A stretch of 64,000 bases of DNA from Selaginella moellendorffii (lineage: Eukaryota > Streptophyta > Lycopodiopsida > Selaginellales > Selaginellaceae), in contig NW_003314265.1 in NCBI RefSeq assembly GCF_000143415.4, positions 478,707-542,706 of the forward strand. The letters are read 5' to 3'. A program made the translations under genes and the position numbers. Below are positions 52,101 to 63,039 of this stretch, piece by piece (position 1 is the first letter of the stretch; every line of letters begins with the position of its first letter). The notes beneath the pieces were generated by a model. It worked only from the letters and a program-made list of their open reading frames with translations, made no database searches and was not told the origin of the DNA.

Positions 52101-52290
52101 ATGGCAGCAGAGTTCAAGGTGGAAACACGGACGAGAGCAACAAGAACGAGACAATGGAAATTGAAACAAGTAGCAAGCAATTTGAGCAAGACTATGAAAA
52201 GTAGCAGTGAGCCAGTGAAAATGAATAACGATGCAATTGTCACTTCTCTACCTTGCCCAGACTTCCACTCCAGTAATAGGCTTCTAAATT
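52101..52290 (+). pseudogene. degenerate CFGW...PHF family member
   Basis: Begins ATGGCAGCAGAGTTC and keeps RQWKLKQVASN and a Ser/Lys segment matching the 51323 gene, but has lost the CFGW motif and its C-terminal block is frameshifted (CPDFHSS in place of PRLP). Confidence 0.55.
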
Positions 52291-52743
52291 TTTTATTTTT
52301 TGTAATGAAAATAAAATCTGTCATCTTGAACATCTGAATCTGTTCTAAATTTTGGTAGTCCATTTCGTGTGAGGGATGTGATCCTCCCAAAAGCATGGAA
52401 ATGTAAGATATCTCGATTGAATACTGGACGTTAATCTTTTCAATCACATTAAAATTCTAATTAAAACTGCACGTGATAATTTTGCCCTTTGAAACTTTCA
52501 AGATATGTCATAACATCACATCCCAACACATTCCAGGACACTTCATTTGCATGCCGTGGTGTGCAAGGAAAGTCTCGTGGAAAGCCTGGATATAAAACAC
52601 AGAGGATGGGAAGCTTCACTGTCAAGAACTCGTAGCAACACAGTGTAGAAAATATAATTCCAGGCTCCAGGCACCAGGCACCAAGTGCATAGCAATTCTG
52701 CAAATTCTTCATTGTCGATTCTCCATTTTGTGATTGGAAACCC

Positions 52744-52965
52744 ATGGCTCAAGTTCATGCTGCGGAGTTGAAGGGCAATCAACAGGAGCTCAGTCCTAAC
52801 AAGCGCATGGGCTGTTTTGGATGGAGGAGTAGCAGCAACAAGACCAGCAAGATCAAGCCCAAGAAGAATGCCCAAGTCTCAGATGGGAAGATCAAGGAGA
52901 GAAAACAAAAGCAAGCAATAATTGTTCCACACTTTGCGACTTCAGCCAGATTGTCAATGCTGTGA
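52744..52965 (+). CDS. small basic protein, CFGW...PHF family
   Basis: 73 residues: MAQVHAAELKGNQQELSPNK, then RMGCFGWRSSSNKTSK, a Lys-rich middle, and QAIIVPHFATSARLSML at the end. The copy at 63040 differs at two residues only. MGCFGW could be an internal start, but MGC is not at the N-terminus here. No known family recognised. High Lys/Ser content and lack of hydrophobic segments suggest a soluble, perhaps nuclear or RNA-associated, or regulatory peptide-like protein; this is inference only. Confidence 0.5.
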   Translation: MAQVHAAELKGNQQELSPNKRMGCFGWRSSSNKTSKIKPKKNAQVSDGKIKERKQKQAIIVPHFATSARLSML

Positions 52966-53154
52966 CATGGATTTGCACAGATTCAAGACTTTTTCCTTTT
53001 CGTCTTGAAGAAGCGAACTTGTAATATATTTTGTTTCATGAATTGAAATCATTCTATCAATTCAAAAAAATCTCTTCAATTGATCACAAAAATGCTTGTT
53101 ATCACTTCGCGTGAAGAAGAAGAACTGAGAATGTGGAAAACTTCAGGTTTTAGG

Positions 53155-53525
53155 GTTTCTACGGCCTAGGTATGAACAAGGAGATGCAAGTGCGAAGGCG
53201 CATCGCGAGCATGTAAGCATCGCAAATGTCTCCTCCATTTTTCTCAATCGCTTGTGCGTGCCAGCTACAACAAGCGCGAGGACAATTTCGCGTCCCTCAG
53301 AGACTACAATGACTACCTGGAAGACGTAGAGGACATCAGTGAGCACTCGTTTCATTCTCTCAGCTGCTCACTCACTTTGCCTTGTAGTCTTCAATCTGGT
53401 CCAAGGCATCGATGTGGCTGAGACGGAGGCCAAGATCAAGGCGTACAATGAGGAAAACTACGAGCAAATCCTCGCATCCAGAGCTCGCAAAGTAAGGCGT
53501 GTTTTCGAGGAGAAACAAATCTTTA

Positions 53526-53586
<61 letters not shown>

Positions 53587-53940
53587 ACACAGGCTGTGGA
53601 GATTAGCACCGCTCTCCAGCAAGAGCAAGGCTTCACTGAAACGAGAGAAGCCATAGAACAGGTAACCAGAAATTCTTTTCCATGGTATTCCAGCGAGAAT
53701 TTGGATCGAAAACAGGGACCGTCTGGAGCGTACGCGCCGGCAGTGGCGGGGATGTTGATGCAGCAGCCAACGAGGCAGCCCGAGCCGATTGGGCACAGCC
53801 TGCTCAACGGTGGCGCGGCCGAGGATCCAGAGGCGCAGAGGATTCGAGAGGAGCGAGCCGCCATCGCCGGGGGCTGGTCCATAGACTGCTGCCACAGGAG
53901 GGATCTCACGGAAGCTTTCTCCAGCTTGTGGGTCAACTAG
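53155..53940 (+). pseudogene. MAT1 (CDK-activating kinase assembly factor) 3' half
   Basis: Exons encode FYGLGMNKEMQVRRRIAS, YNKREDNFASLRDYNDYLED, FNLVQGIDVAETEAKIKAYN with ILASRARK, then AVEISTALQQEQGFTE, AYAPAVAGMLMQQPTRQPE and AAIAGGWSIDCC...FSSLWVN with a stop. This is the middle and C-terminal part of MAT1. The N-terminal RING finger is absent, and upstream DNA belongs to the duplicated block, so it is probably a truncated copy of a gene elsewhere. Exons and splice sites are otherwise intact, so expression of a RING-less product is conceivable. Confidence 0.7.
53529..53592. repeat. (TC)n(AC)n microsatellite
   Basis: About 25 nt of CT repeat followed by about 40 nt of CA repeat in the intron before the ISTALQQ exon of the MAT1 fragment. 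The copies at 7065-7080 and 63655-63672 are much shorter. Confidence 0.95.
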
Positions 53941-54129
53941 AGACAAGAGAAGAACTGCTGCTCAATGGATGAAGTAGCAGTGTTCTTGAGAGCCAGCTCT
54001 CGTTGGATAGCCCCCTTTTCCATTTTTTCTTCAACTCTTCTACAACTTCTAGGCTCACAATACCATAGCCTTTCATTAGCCCAAAAAGCTGACAAAGGTA
54101 GAACCTACAGAACAGACCGTTTTTCTTTT

Positions 54130-55880
54130 AAACATTCACTCTACCTTACTTCTCTGAAGGTAAACTGTCCCGCTCGCTCGTGGGCATTCCTTTGTTGTCA
54201 CAACCAGCCTTATATAACCAGTGGAACACCATTCTTTGAGTTTGTGAGAGCCTTCTAAATTCACTTTCTTGTCCAGCTTCATGATGTCCAGCGTCACAAA
54301 TGCTTGAGTTGCTCCTAGGTCACTTCCCGTTGTAAATTGTACAAACACAAGCATCTTCTTGTTCAGCTTACCATTCCACAGGAAAAACATCGCCTTTGGC
54401 CCTGCTTCATAGAATCTCCCTGTCTAAGCATATGTTGTAAATGAAGCACCAGTAAACGAGCATACTTTGTGGCATGTTATGCCATAGTGCATTTACCACC
54501 AAAGGCTCTCGCAAGATTATATAGTGAATTTCTATTGTAACTGACAAACTAGGAGTCTCTGTTTTATTATCAGTAACACCTCCAATATATGGAACTATTG
54601 GTGCAAAATGTTCTCCTCCATCACTGCTCTCAAGGAAAGTTGCAAACCACAGTTTACAAGAGTCATGCCCCTCCTCCATCCTGGTACAATCACATGTTTG
54701 GCACCTGAAAAAGAAATAAGTAAATATCACAATATCACGTAATTCTATAAAGCTTGCGGTCTTACCTGAGAGATAGTAAGTAACTATCAGACCTATAAAA
54801 CTTGCCATCTCAGGATTGTTCCACAGCAAAACTGTATCATCTCTCAAAGAGCGATGGACTCCAAGTTCCCAGCCTGTTTGAGTGATCATCCTTCGTGAAA
54901 ACTCCATGAACCAATCTGCAGCAGGTGCAGTCTCCAGAATATACTTCTCAATAGCGGTGGAGATAACAGCTGGCATGTCTAGTCGACTAACATCTATAAA
55001 CCTTTCCATAAACACTTGGATGTTGCTGCCATCAAAACCCAGGTAGACTGTAAATCTCTCCCACATCAAACTCTTTCATAGTTCCAGAAAGAAGATTCTG
55101 CCGAACCGTTAACATGCTATTTCTGCACCTGAAACAACTTCGCAGCATACCATATGACTTGAGTGCAAGGACGATGGGATTCAACAAAGACTGCCCTGCC
55201 TGAGGAGTTTAGCCTGATATGAAGCGACCCTTCATGCACTGTAATAATAATTGAGCTTCGTCTAGCACAACTATGCCATTCCCCCAACCCACGTCTTTTA
55301 CCAGCTTTTCTATGCCGCTAGTGAAGTTTGCAACGAAAGAGGGCACTTGATGGACTTCGCAAACCAAACCAAGAAACACCTCAATCAGTTTCAGAAACAC
55401 GTCATCATACTCCACCTGAAAAAACGCCCAGTCTTGTGGAACAAGCCCTGGCTTACACTCTTTCAATAATTTAAGCCAAGTGAGCCATGCAAGGATTAAG
55501 GCCCCCACGCCACACAGCTCTGGGGTAATATTTCTTTCTCCTCCTGGAAAAAGGTTTTCCACCCAGTTGGCCACTCTGTGAATATCTTTTGATCCTCCTC
55601 CAAACCCAACCATGGGACGGTCACCTGTGAAAAACAAACTGAACCTGGTGCTGGCTAGTTCAATCAGCATTCTTGTTTTCCCTGATCCACTAGGTGCTAA
55701 GAGCACAGTAACCTGCTGAACTGACAACCTTCCTGCAAAGCTTTTGTCCAACTCCACAAGTCCACTTTCAACACCTTCCCACAAAATGCATGGTCTAGCA
55801 TCAAGCGAGCACACGAGTGTCCGAGCAGAAGGGAACCTTGCCTTGTAACGTGACTCGTACTGTGCTACTGCCGGTCATTT
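54130..55880 (-). CDS. Crinkler-like P-loop NTPase with C-terminal nuclease-like region
   Basis: Minus strand. From about 55870 a frame reads VAQYESRYKARFPSARTLVC, with no Met, so a 5' exon is missing or unrecognised. Then LDARPCILWEG, Walker A LLAPSGSGKTRMLIELAST, FGGGSKDIHRVANW, and Walker B IVVLDEAQLLL near 55250. Downstream pieces (about 55060-54410 and 54390-54136, separated by introns or frame breaks) include GFDGSNIQVFMERF, a Cys-rich CQTCDC segment, and MFFLWNGKLNKK followed by VFVQFTTG. An SGSGKT...GGGS-D...DEAQ NTPase followed by an F-V-Q-containing C-terminal domain resembles CR/Crinkler-type NTPase-nuclease proteins described in oomycetes, fungi and scattered other eukaryotes. I cannot prove an intact frame; it may be a pseudogene. 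Confidence 0.45.
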
Positions 55881-56144
55881 GAGAGAGATATAAGCGTCAC
55901 ACGGACGTGTAATGTCTGCTTCTATAATGTCTGTTTCTGCTGTTTCTGTAATGCCTGTTTCTGTAAACAATAAAATTGAAAAAAAAACCAAGAAACCGGT
56001 TAAACGCCACAGCATATGGCCACCTAAAGACAAATGCGCAGGGAGAGCAAGGGCAATGCGATCGTCCTCCTTCGATCTTGGCGAAGAACCAAAAGGATAT
56101 TTCGCATAAAGGAAAATTGGGGCAAGAAGTAGAAACCGAAGCCA

Positions 56145-56330
56145 TCCTAAAAGAAAGTATCATACCACCCTTGGTGGCTCCTCCCGCTTCATGGAGCTGG
56201 AGTTAGCTGAGAACACCCGCTGAACCGCATCTATGTCCACTCTACCATCACAAAGGTAAAATTCTTGACTCGCTGCCCCATCTATGTCTTCAATGAACTC
56301 CACAAGCTCTTCCATAGTCCAGGACCCCTT
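56145..56330 (+). repeat. gene-fragment inverted repeat, left copy
   Basis: Matches the reverse complement of parts of 60010-60350: CCATCCTAAAAGAAAGTA, GAGTTAGC(C/T)GAGAACACCCGC, and CCCATCTATGTCTTCAATG. About 100 bp present in the right copy is missing here. The shared sequence looks like two exons (MELAENTRR / FNELHKLF) of an unidentified gene. Confidence 0.75.
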
Positions 56331-59300
56331 GAATTATATAGACTTGGCCTCCATGCCACGTGTCATATGTCGAATGTCCAGGTAGAGGATATTTCACGAA
56401 TATCCATTCTTTATATGCCACGAACCAATGGCCCATGCCATGTCAGGAGTTAAGCCATTCATGGCCATAGACCCTGATGTATTCAACTTGAACATATTGC
56501 AAACTAAATTGATCATGGTCGCTTCTCTACATTATGTTCTCACCTCTTGCTCTTTTTGCACATGACAAAAGATGAAGAAGCATTGTGTAGCATGTAGAAG
56601 TTAAAGAATGGACTCCACAAAATCTCATAATTAGTGGTAACTTCCCTACTGAAAGTCCATTTGAATTACTTACTTGTATTCAATATTTCTTAGCTTATCA
56701 ACTAAGTTAGCAAATGTGGTAATTAAAAGCTTAAAGAGTCTATTAAATGGGGAACTTAGATTGTATCTTAGCAAGCATTCTTGGGAATAGAACCCCATTC
56801 ATCCATGTCCATCATAAAATCTTCCATCTGTGGAAAAATGAGTTATACTGAAGAACTTGTTGGTATAAGCATTTTTATTAGAGAGTTCTTTATAAGGGCA
56901 GCTTGACAGAGTTCAATATAACAGAGATGAGAATCAAAAACTTTCTTAGCAAGGGGTTTAATCCTATTGAATTAAAGAATTGTTACTCTTGAAAGGAACT
57001 TGGTGACACTCCAAGTTGCAGAATGTTAAGAGGACACCACAATAGATGTGGGGCAAACCATTGATTGCAAAATTTTCAAATCAGCAAGTCTATTTTTTCA
57101 CTTGGCTCACTATAATGACTTTGTGTTAGAAGTGTGTAGATTGTTTGTACTTAGCGAAAGGGCCATGTTCTAGCATCCCTAGATGCTAATGCATTCTAGG
57201 ACATTGTGACAAAAAGACTAAGATGTGGCAAGTGAAGTTTAAAGCACAACTTTGTCTTTATTTCTATATGCATATAATTGTTATTCCAAGTGTTCAAATG
57301 TAATGCACAAATCTCTTATGGGTGTATAATTGCAATATTAGCAATTGCAAAAAAGTTCTAGATGAGAATGATTGACAACTTAATAGAGGACTGTATGAGA
57401 TGGACCTCAAGACATGAGTTACATATCTAGAATGCACTCAATTAACTGTGAGGTGCATTAGGCATAAAGGAGGAGGGTGACTAGTGTAAATCCATGGATT
57501 CCATCTTGGAGAACCCAGCAATTATAACTACAATGTAGTGCTTAAGTCTAGACTCACCAAACTTTGTGAAAGCTATAAGCAAGTTATGGAGGCATTGATG
57601 GCTACAATAATGTGGCATTAACTATTCATAGAGCCAAAGGCAATGGGAGACTTATTGTAGGAAGGCTTGCAATACTCACTATACATGGAAGCTCTATAGA
57701 GCCATTACAAGAGTTTATCATTATTAGGTTGACTTTCACTCATTGGTATAGATGTTTTATTATAGGTCTTTCTAGTGAGGATGATCATTCCTCCTAGGGA
57801 ACTCATCAACTACCTAATCTTTGATTTAGACTTTAGAGAAAACTTCCACACCTAAGTTGTGGACATTATCCAAGGTAACCATTTTCTCCCACACATGTTT
57901 TAAACTCTTGTGTTTTGAGTATTTTATAGATATAAATCTAGAAGAGTTATTCAAGTTTCACCATTTCACAATCACTTTGCCAGAGTTCTGAGTTTGGATT
58001 TAAGTTGAGATATTGGTGTAAGACACAAATCCCTAGGGTTCTTCTATGATAATGAAAGTAGATAGCATTTTAAAATATATATAATTGCTTGACACTTTCT
58101 TTTGAATTCAACTTAGTTCATGTAGAAAAGTTAAAGGTAGGAATATTTGAAAATGCCTATTACTAGCACTTGTGGCCAACATTAATTCTGTGCCTTATTG
58201 GATCCATTGTTGCACTTTAAAGAAGTCATAGAATCCTCTTCAAGTTGCCATGCTATAAAAAACCCAAAAACATACTTATTGATGGAGTGGACCAAATATA
58301 AGATCCACTAGATGTTTAAGAATCTAGAGTGTACTAAGATGCCATGATCTACACATATATTCTTCTATGGTAATGGAAACAAATAATATTTTGAAATTGA
58401 TATAGTTGTTTATGAATTCAAATTAGTTCACTAAAGGTGAGAATATTGAAGTATTCTATAAATGCCCATTATAAGCACTTGTGGCCCTTAGTAATGCTTG
58501 CCTCACCAAGGGTAATCACTACAATTTCTAAATTCAGGATTTAGGTTCAAGCTATTGTTGTTGGGTGTTAAAAGATCCTTAGATAGTAGAACCAAAATCC
58601 TAAGGGTAAACTAGAGTTTGAGAACTTGTCATCAATTGCATCTCGAGTAGTAATGTATCTGTTATTGTCACTTTCTCTAGCAGAGCATTTTGCAATCTTT
58701 TTGCTCCCAGATGATGGCACAACGTTAAAAGTAGACTTAAGCTGCCTCATTAGAGCGGTCACCAAATTGTGAGAAGAAGAAGCATCATATAAAATCTTTG
58801 GTTTTATGCCTTGTTAGATCCATTGTTATACCTAATTGTTATAAATCTACTCTTATTAAAGTGAGGATGAACTTTCAATCCTTGAAAACTCTAGTTCTTT
58901 GCCCTTAACAAGCTGTGGCTTGCCCATTAACTTGATCCAACCGTTGGCAGCCATCGGATCAAGTTAGGTTCTCTACAAGAACGTGGTTGACAACTACTAG
59001 GTTCTCCAGAACCCAGCTGCCAGCCGCCAGGTTCTAGAGAACCCTCTCATCCTCCAATAACGTTATTCCACGTGTCTGTTAACAGTCTTGTTACAGCCTG
59101 TTAAGGCTATTCCCAGGCATTCCCTCCACAATGCGCTCACCAGGCTAACGCCCAACTCGCCTGTTCTGGGCGGGAATGTGCTTGCCCTACCCAGGAACTG
59201 CCTCTTAACACATGGCATATATTGGATGGTTTAGGCCATGTTTAAAAACCCTTCTCACTCAATTCAAATATTAAAATGGTTATGTTTGGAAAAGTGATTG

Positions 59301-60009
59301 AAGTGTCCACTGCTGTTGATCTCCTTAGCCAAATGTTATTGTACAAAATTGCAATCTCCTTAAACATGCTGTTCTTGGGAAGTAGTCAAGCCCAACTCAT
59401 ATATACCTTCAACAAGTAGTGCACACCAGCCTAAAGTTAAGGAATCAGCCTCAATGTTGTAGCTTGGGTCTTACCATTCCCCTTAGTGTTGCCTATGTCA
59501 CACATGAATGAGCTCTTCACCAACACCATGCAAACTTGCATCCAAATACAAGCTCCACCACTTCATGGAATTGGGAAAGGTGTTTGTTGAAACTGGGACT
59601 ATAATCAGGAAGATGAGCATGAAGTGATACACCAACCTGGGACCATCTATAGAGAAGTTGCTATGGTTTGTTCTTTCACGAAAGGAAGGTGCCTTCAATC
59701 AGTAGAATAACATTCATAATGAGTCCTTATCTTTAGCCTAGTTTGTGCAAATCTTTGTGAACATCTTCCTTTAAGGTGTTAAAAGACCTAGATTGCAAAT
59801 CAATGGCAAGGAAGGATAAACTCAATTGGCTGGGGCACGACTCCAGATGCTATACATCCACAGCTTTGCAAAGGCATTTGTCGTAAAGAACACCATGTTA
59901 AAGAAGATAGAGTGCAAGAGAATGAAAATTTGGTTCTTTTGTCATGTGCAATAAGAGAGCTACATTTAGTTTGCAATATGTTGAATGCATGGGATGTCTA
60001 TGAGCCCAG
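56331..60009. other. AT-rich, apparently non-coding region
   Basis: About 3.7 kb of AT-rich DNA with no open frame over 75 codons of protein-like composition. It contains a diverged direct repeat: about 58020-58180 resembles 58360-58490 (shared GAATTCAA.TTAGTTCA and GCACTTGTGGCC). A more GC-rich island lies at about 58915-59180, with a short inverted repeat AACTTGATCC/GGATCAAGTT at 58929-58967. Probably decayed mobile-element DNA, but I see no gag, pol or transposase coding remnant. Confidence 0.5.
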
Positions 60010-60350
60010 GAATCAATTCGACACTTTCCCCAAAACCCTAGCTTTGAGTGGTGCCCTAAACTCGGAGCTATGGCGGGTGATGAAAAAGGGGAAGAGCTTG
60101 TGGAGTTCATTGAAGACATAGATGGGGCAGAGGGTCATGAATTTTACCTTTCTGATGGTAGAGTGGACGTAGATTCTGCGGGTGTTCTCGGCTAACTCCA
60201 TCTCTGTGAAGTGCGAGGAGCCACCAACGGTCCGATGGAGAACTCTTGAACCAAGAAAAGAAGATGGTCTCAGCAAAGTGAAATTTCGGGCTGGATCTTC
60301 CAATGTCATCCGTCCCACGAGAGGTATGCTACTTTCTTTTAGGATGGCTC
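60010..60350 (-). repeat. gene-fragment inverted repeat, right copy
   Basis: Reverse-complement partner of 56145-56330, longer and less damaged. The minus-strand frame (60318-60013) reads RVLHRTVGGSSHFTEMELAE, IYVHSTIRKVKF, PIYVFNELHKLFPFF. I do not recognise the family. It adjoins the start of segmental duplication copy 2. Confidence 0.7.
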
Positions 60351-60368
60351 AATGTGAGTGCTCTCGCC

Positions 60369-61135
60369 AGTGAGAATAGTCGCGCTTAACCCCTCGCAAT
60401 TTGCTGCAGCTCTTAGATGCTCGCTGGTTTGGATGTCGGGAAAAGGGTCAGAAAAGCCTCAGTAAGTGTTGTGTTGTTGCCTGCTGCTGGATGGTTTTCC
60501 ACTCCGTTATTCTTCCTCTCAGCTGTGAGCATCGCGGTCGATGCTTGGAGGCTGGCCTTAACCGGGCGTTTCAGGCTGCTCGACCAGTGGTGCGAGTTTA
60601 TGCTATTACCGAAGATACCTGGCGACAAGTCCTGGAGTTTAGTAGGGTGGTGCACGAGGATTTGAGCAATTACGATCCAGAAGGTAGAGAAAACTTCCCC
60701 CTTCGCGTGCTCTGATCTAACTAACGTAGCTGCCGCTCCAGGTGCTTGGCCTGTTCTTGTCGACGAGTTTGTGGATCACATGTACAGGTAACACACTGTA
60801 GTTCTCTTGCTGGAAAAGAATGGCCGTCCTCAGAAAATCCTCCTGCTTTCAGAAGCTCGTCATGCTCTTGCATTGCGGAAGCCTGCGCTTGCGATCCGAG
60901 TGCAGTGCTGAGCTCTTCGGAAGTTTTGGATGCTACCTCTCAATTGAACCGAGCGAATACACTACCAGGCAAGAAAACTCGCTCCCACTATGATGTCTAA
61001 AGATCTATCTCTCTTCACAGGTATGGCTGCTACCGCCGGTAGTAAGAAAGACGAACGACGAGGTGTTTTTGTCACGACATTTGAAGCGTCTACTGCTGGA
61101 GAAACCTCTGCTCATGTCCTCCGGTGGGTTTTGAC
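60369..61135 (+). pseudogene. truncated copy of the DCN1-like gene
   Basis: Starts in the intron before the LLDAR exon and lacks all 5' exons. The LLDAR exon has lost the segment for GTFYRFVFFMC. The VSIAVDAWRLALTGRFRLL exon lost FVRMHHRHA. The later exons are nearly unchanged, including the GC donor. Confidence 0.85.
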
Positions 61136-61380
61136 AGATGAAAGCTTTGTAGTAGAAAAATTCTTTTCAATGTATAGTGGTGCCCGAGCAAGCGATGATT
61201 CTTTTTTCCGCATAGCATTCTTGTGACCGAGAAAAACGTGACAATAATATTAATTCTCACTTGTGATCTAGACTCTACTCTAGTAAAAGTCTAATATGAA
61301 ACAACTCTCTATATTTCTTGGCTAGTTAGGATGGTGCCCTAAGGACATAGGCAACGAGAATTTCTTTCATTTGTTTTGGA

Positions 61381-61580
61381 ATGGCAGCAGGTGGAAACAG
61401 CATCAATATGCACGAGCAACAAAAGGTTACAAAGGTCGATTGTTTTGGATGGATGAGACAATGGAAATTCAAAGTAGCAAGCAAGGGACTATGGAAAGCA
61501 GCAGTGAGTCAGAGAAAAAGAAAAAGGATGCAATTGTCATTCCTCACTTTTCTTCTTCACCAAGACTTCCATTCCTGTAA
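61381..61580 (+). pseudogene. frameshifted CFGW...PHF family member
   Basis: ATGGCAGCAGGTGG starts a frame with DCFGWMRQWKFK. A deletion after VASK shifts the frame, so the conserved end DAIVIPHFSSSPRLPFL lies in a different frame. It aligns with the 51323 gene and preserves the ancestral ATG lost there. Confidence 0.7.
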
Positions 61581-61639
61581 TAGTAGTCCAAATTGTTTGT
61601 TCTCCCTCCAAGACACTTTGTTATGCTGAGTCATTTCTT

Positions 61640-61976
61640 GGTTTGCACTTTGGTTTGCTTAAGCAAACTTGTAAGGGTAGTGGATATATCTAAAATATAC
61701 TTAAATATTCTAGAATATTTTATTATCTAACGGTTATTATTTATTTAGATTAAATTTGTATTTATAATTTATAAACATGCTTATAATTTTTAAACTTTCT
61801 TAAACCCTTTCTAGTATATTCTTTTTTATTCTATCATTTATGGTTGATATGCAATAAGATTAATTTTGTGTTTTAAATTATAAGCATACTTACCATTATA
61901 AACTTTATTTGATCAGTTGAATTAATAAGTATTAAGCAAACTAAACATTGCTACATGGAACATGCAATTTATTTAA
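61640..61976. mobile_element. MITE-like AT-rich insertion
   Basis: Interrupts the duplicated block: the sequences flanking it (GAGTCATTTCTT and ACAAGGATTGAAAGCAA) are nearly adjacent in copy 1 at about 51635-51670. Inside are short terminal inverted repeats, GTTTGCTTAA (61653-61662) and TTAAGCAAAC (61932-61941), about 290 bp apart and AT-rich throughout. No coding capacity. A clear target-site duplication is not visible. Confidence 0.5.
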
Positions 61977-62132
61977 ACAAGGATTGAAAGCAATAGAGCA
62001 TATCTAATTCATCCTTCACACATGAAGACCATACCCATATCCTTTCTTCTCTCCAATTTGTAACTGGCTCAATGGAGTTAGTGCTTTGGATGGAGGAGTA
62101 GTCAACCCACACAATCTGAGTCCTGTTGATTG

Positions 62133-62202
62133 CCCTCACAATATCCAGAAGCTGGTCGTGCTCGTGTTCTGGAGCACGACCAGCTTCTGGATATTGTGAG
62201 GG
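62133..62202. repeat. perfect 31-bp foldback palindrome with 8-nt loop
   Basis: The left arm starts CCCTCACAATATCCAGAAG (62133-62163), the loop is GTGTTCTG, and the right arm is its exact reverse complement (62172-62202). Copy 1 has only the left-arm sequence at about 51827, followed by other DNA, so the right arm was added in this copy. Confidence 0.9.
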
Positions 62203-62600
62203 ATATTGCATTGTGGAAGCCTTCTGAGTGCTGTGCTGAGCTCTTTCGAAGTTTTGGATGCTACCTCTCAATTGAACCGAGAGGCGGAGGAAAGAGACTA
62301 ACGAGGTGTCTTTGTGGCGGTATTTGAAGCGTCTACTGCGAGAAACCTCTGCTCATGGGTTTTGATAACATTGTCGTAAGACAATAATATGAAGCGAATT
62401 TTTTTTCCACTGTTGTGATCTAGACTCTATTCAAATACAAAACAATCATTGATTTTGGAATGGCAGCAGGAGTTGAAGGTGGAAACACGGACGAGCAACA
62501 AGAGGTTGCAACGAGACAATGGAAATTGAAACAAGTAGCAAGCAATGTGAGCAAGACTATGAAAAGTAGCAGTGAGGTGCAGTTGTCACTTCTCTAGACT
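62203..62600 (+). pseudogene. remnants of DCN1 3' exons and a small-protein gene
   Basis: 62203-62360 matches the intron-less DCN1 fragment at 51817-52016 with further damage. 62460-62600 matches the degenerate small-protein copy at 52101 (ATGGCAGCAGG, AGACAATGGAAATTGAAACA), with frameshifts. Confidence 0.65.
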
Positions 62601-63039
62601 TCCACTCCTGTAATAGGCTTCTAAATTTTTTATTTTTTGTAGTGAAAACAAAATCTGTCATCTTGAACATTTGAATCTGTTCTAAATTTTGGTAGTCCAT
62701 TTTGTGTGAGGGATGTGATCCTCCCAAAAGCATGGAAATTTAAGATATCTCGATTGACGTGATAATTTGTTCTTTGAAACTTTCAAGATATGTCATAACA
62801 TCACATCCCAACACATTCCAGGAAACTTCATTTGCATGCCGAGTCTTTTGCTTGGTGTGCAAGGAAAGTCTCGTGGAAAGCCGGGATATAAAACACAGAG
62901 GATGGGAAGCTTCAGTGTCAAGAACTCGTAGCGACACAGTGTAGAAAATATAATTCCAGGCTCCAGGCACCGGGCACCAAGTTCATAACAATTCTGCAAA
63001 TTCTTCATTGTCGATTCTCCATTTTGTGATTGGAAACCC

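Larger units (their letters stand above)
50055..53975 (+). repeat. segmental duplication, copy 1
   Basis: From the intron before the LLDARRF exon of the DCN1-like gene to the end of the MAT1 fragment, this stretch is matched in the same orientation at about 60369-63980, offset by about 10.28-10.30 kb. Order of parts is identical in both. Copy 1 contains the functional end of the DCN1-like gene. Confidence 0.85.

Noticed and set aside
56331-60009. Possible organelle DNA insertion
   Set aside because: AT-rich, but no recognisable chloroplast or mitochondrial gene, rRNA or tRNA was found.
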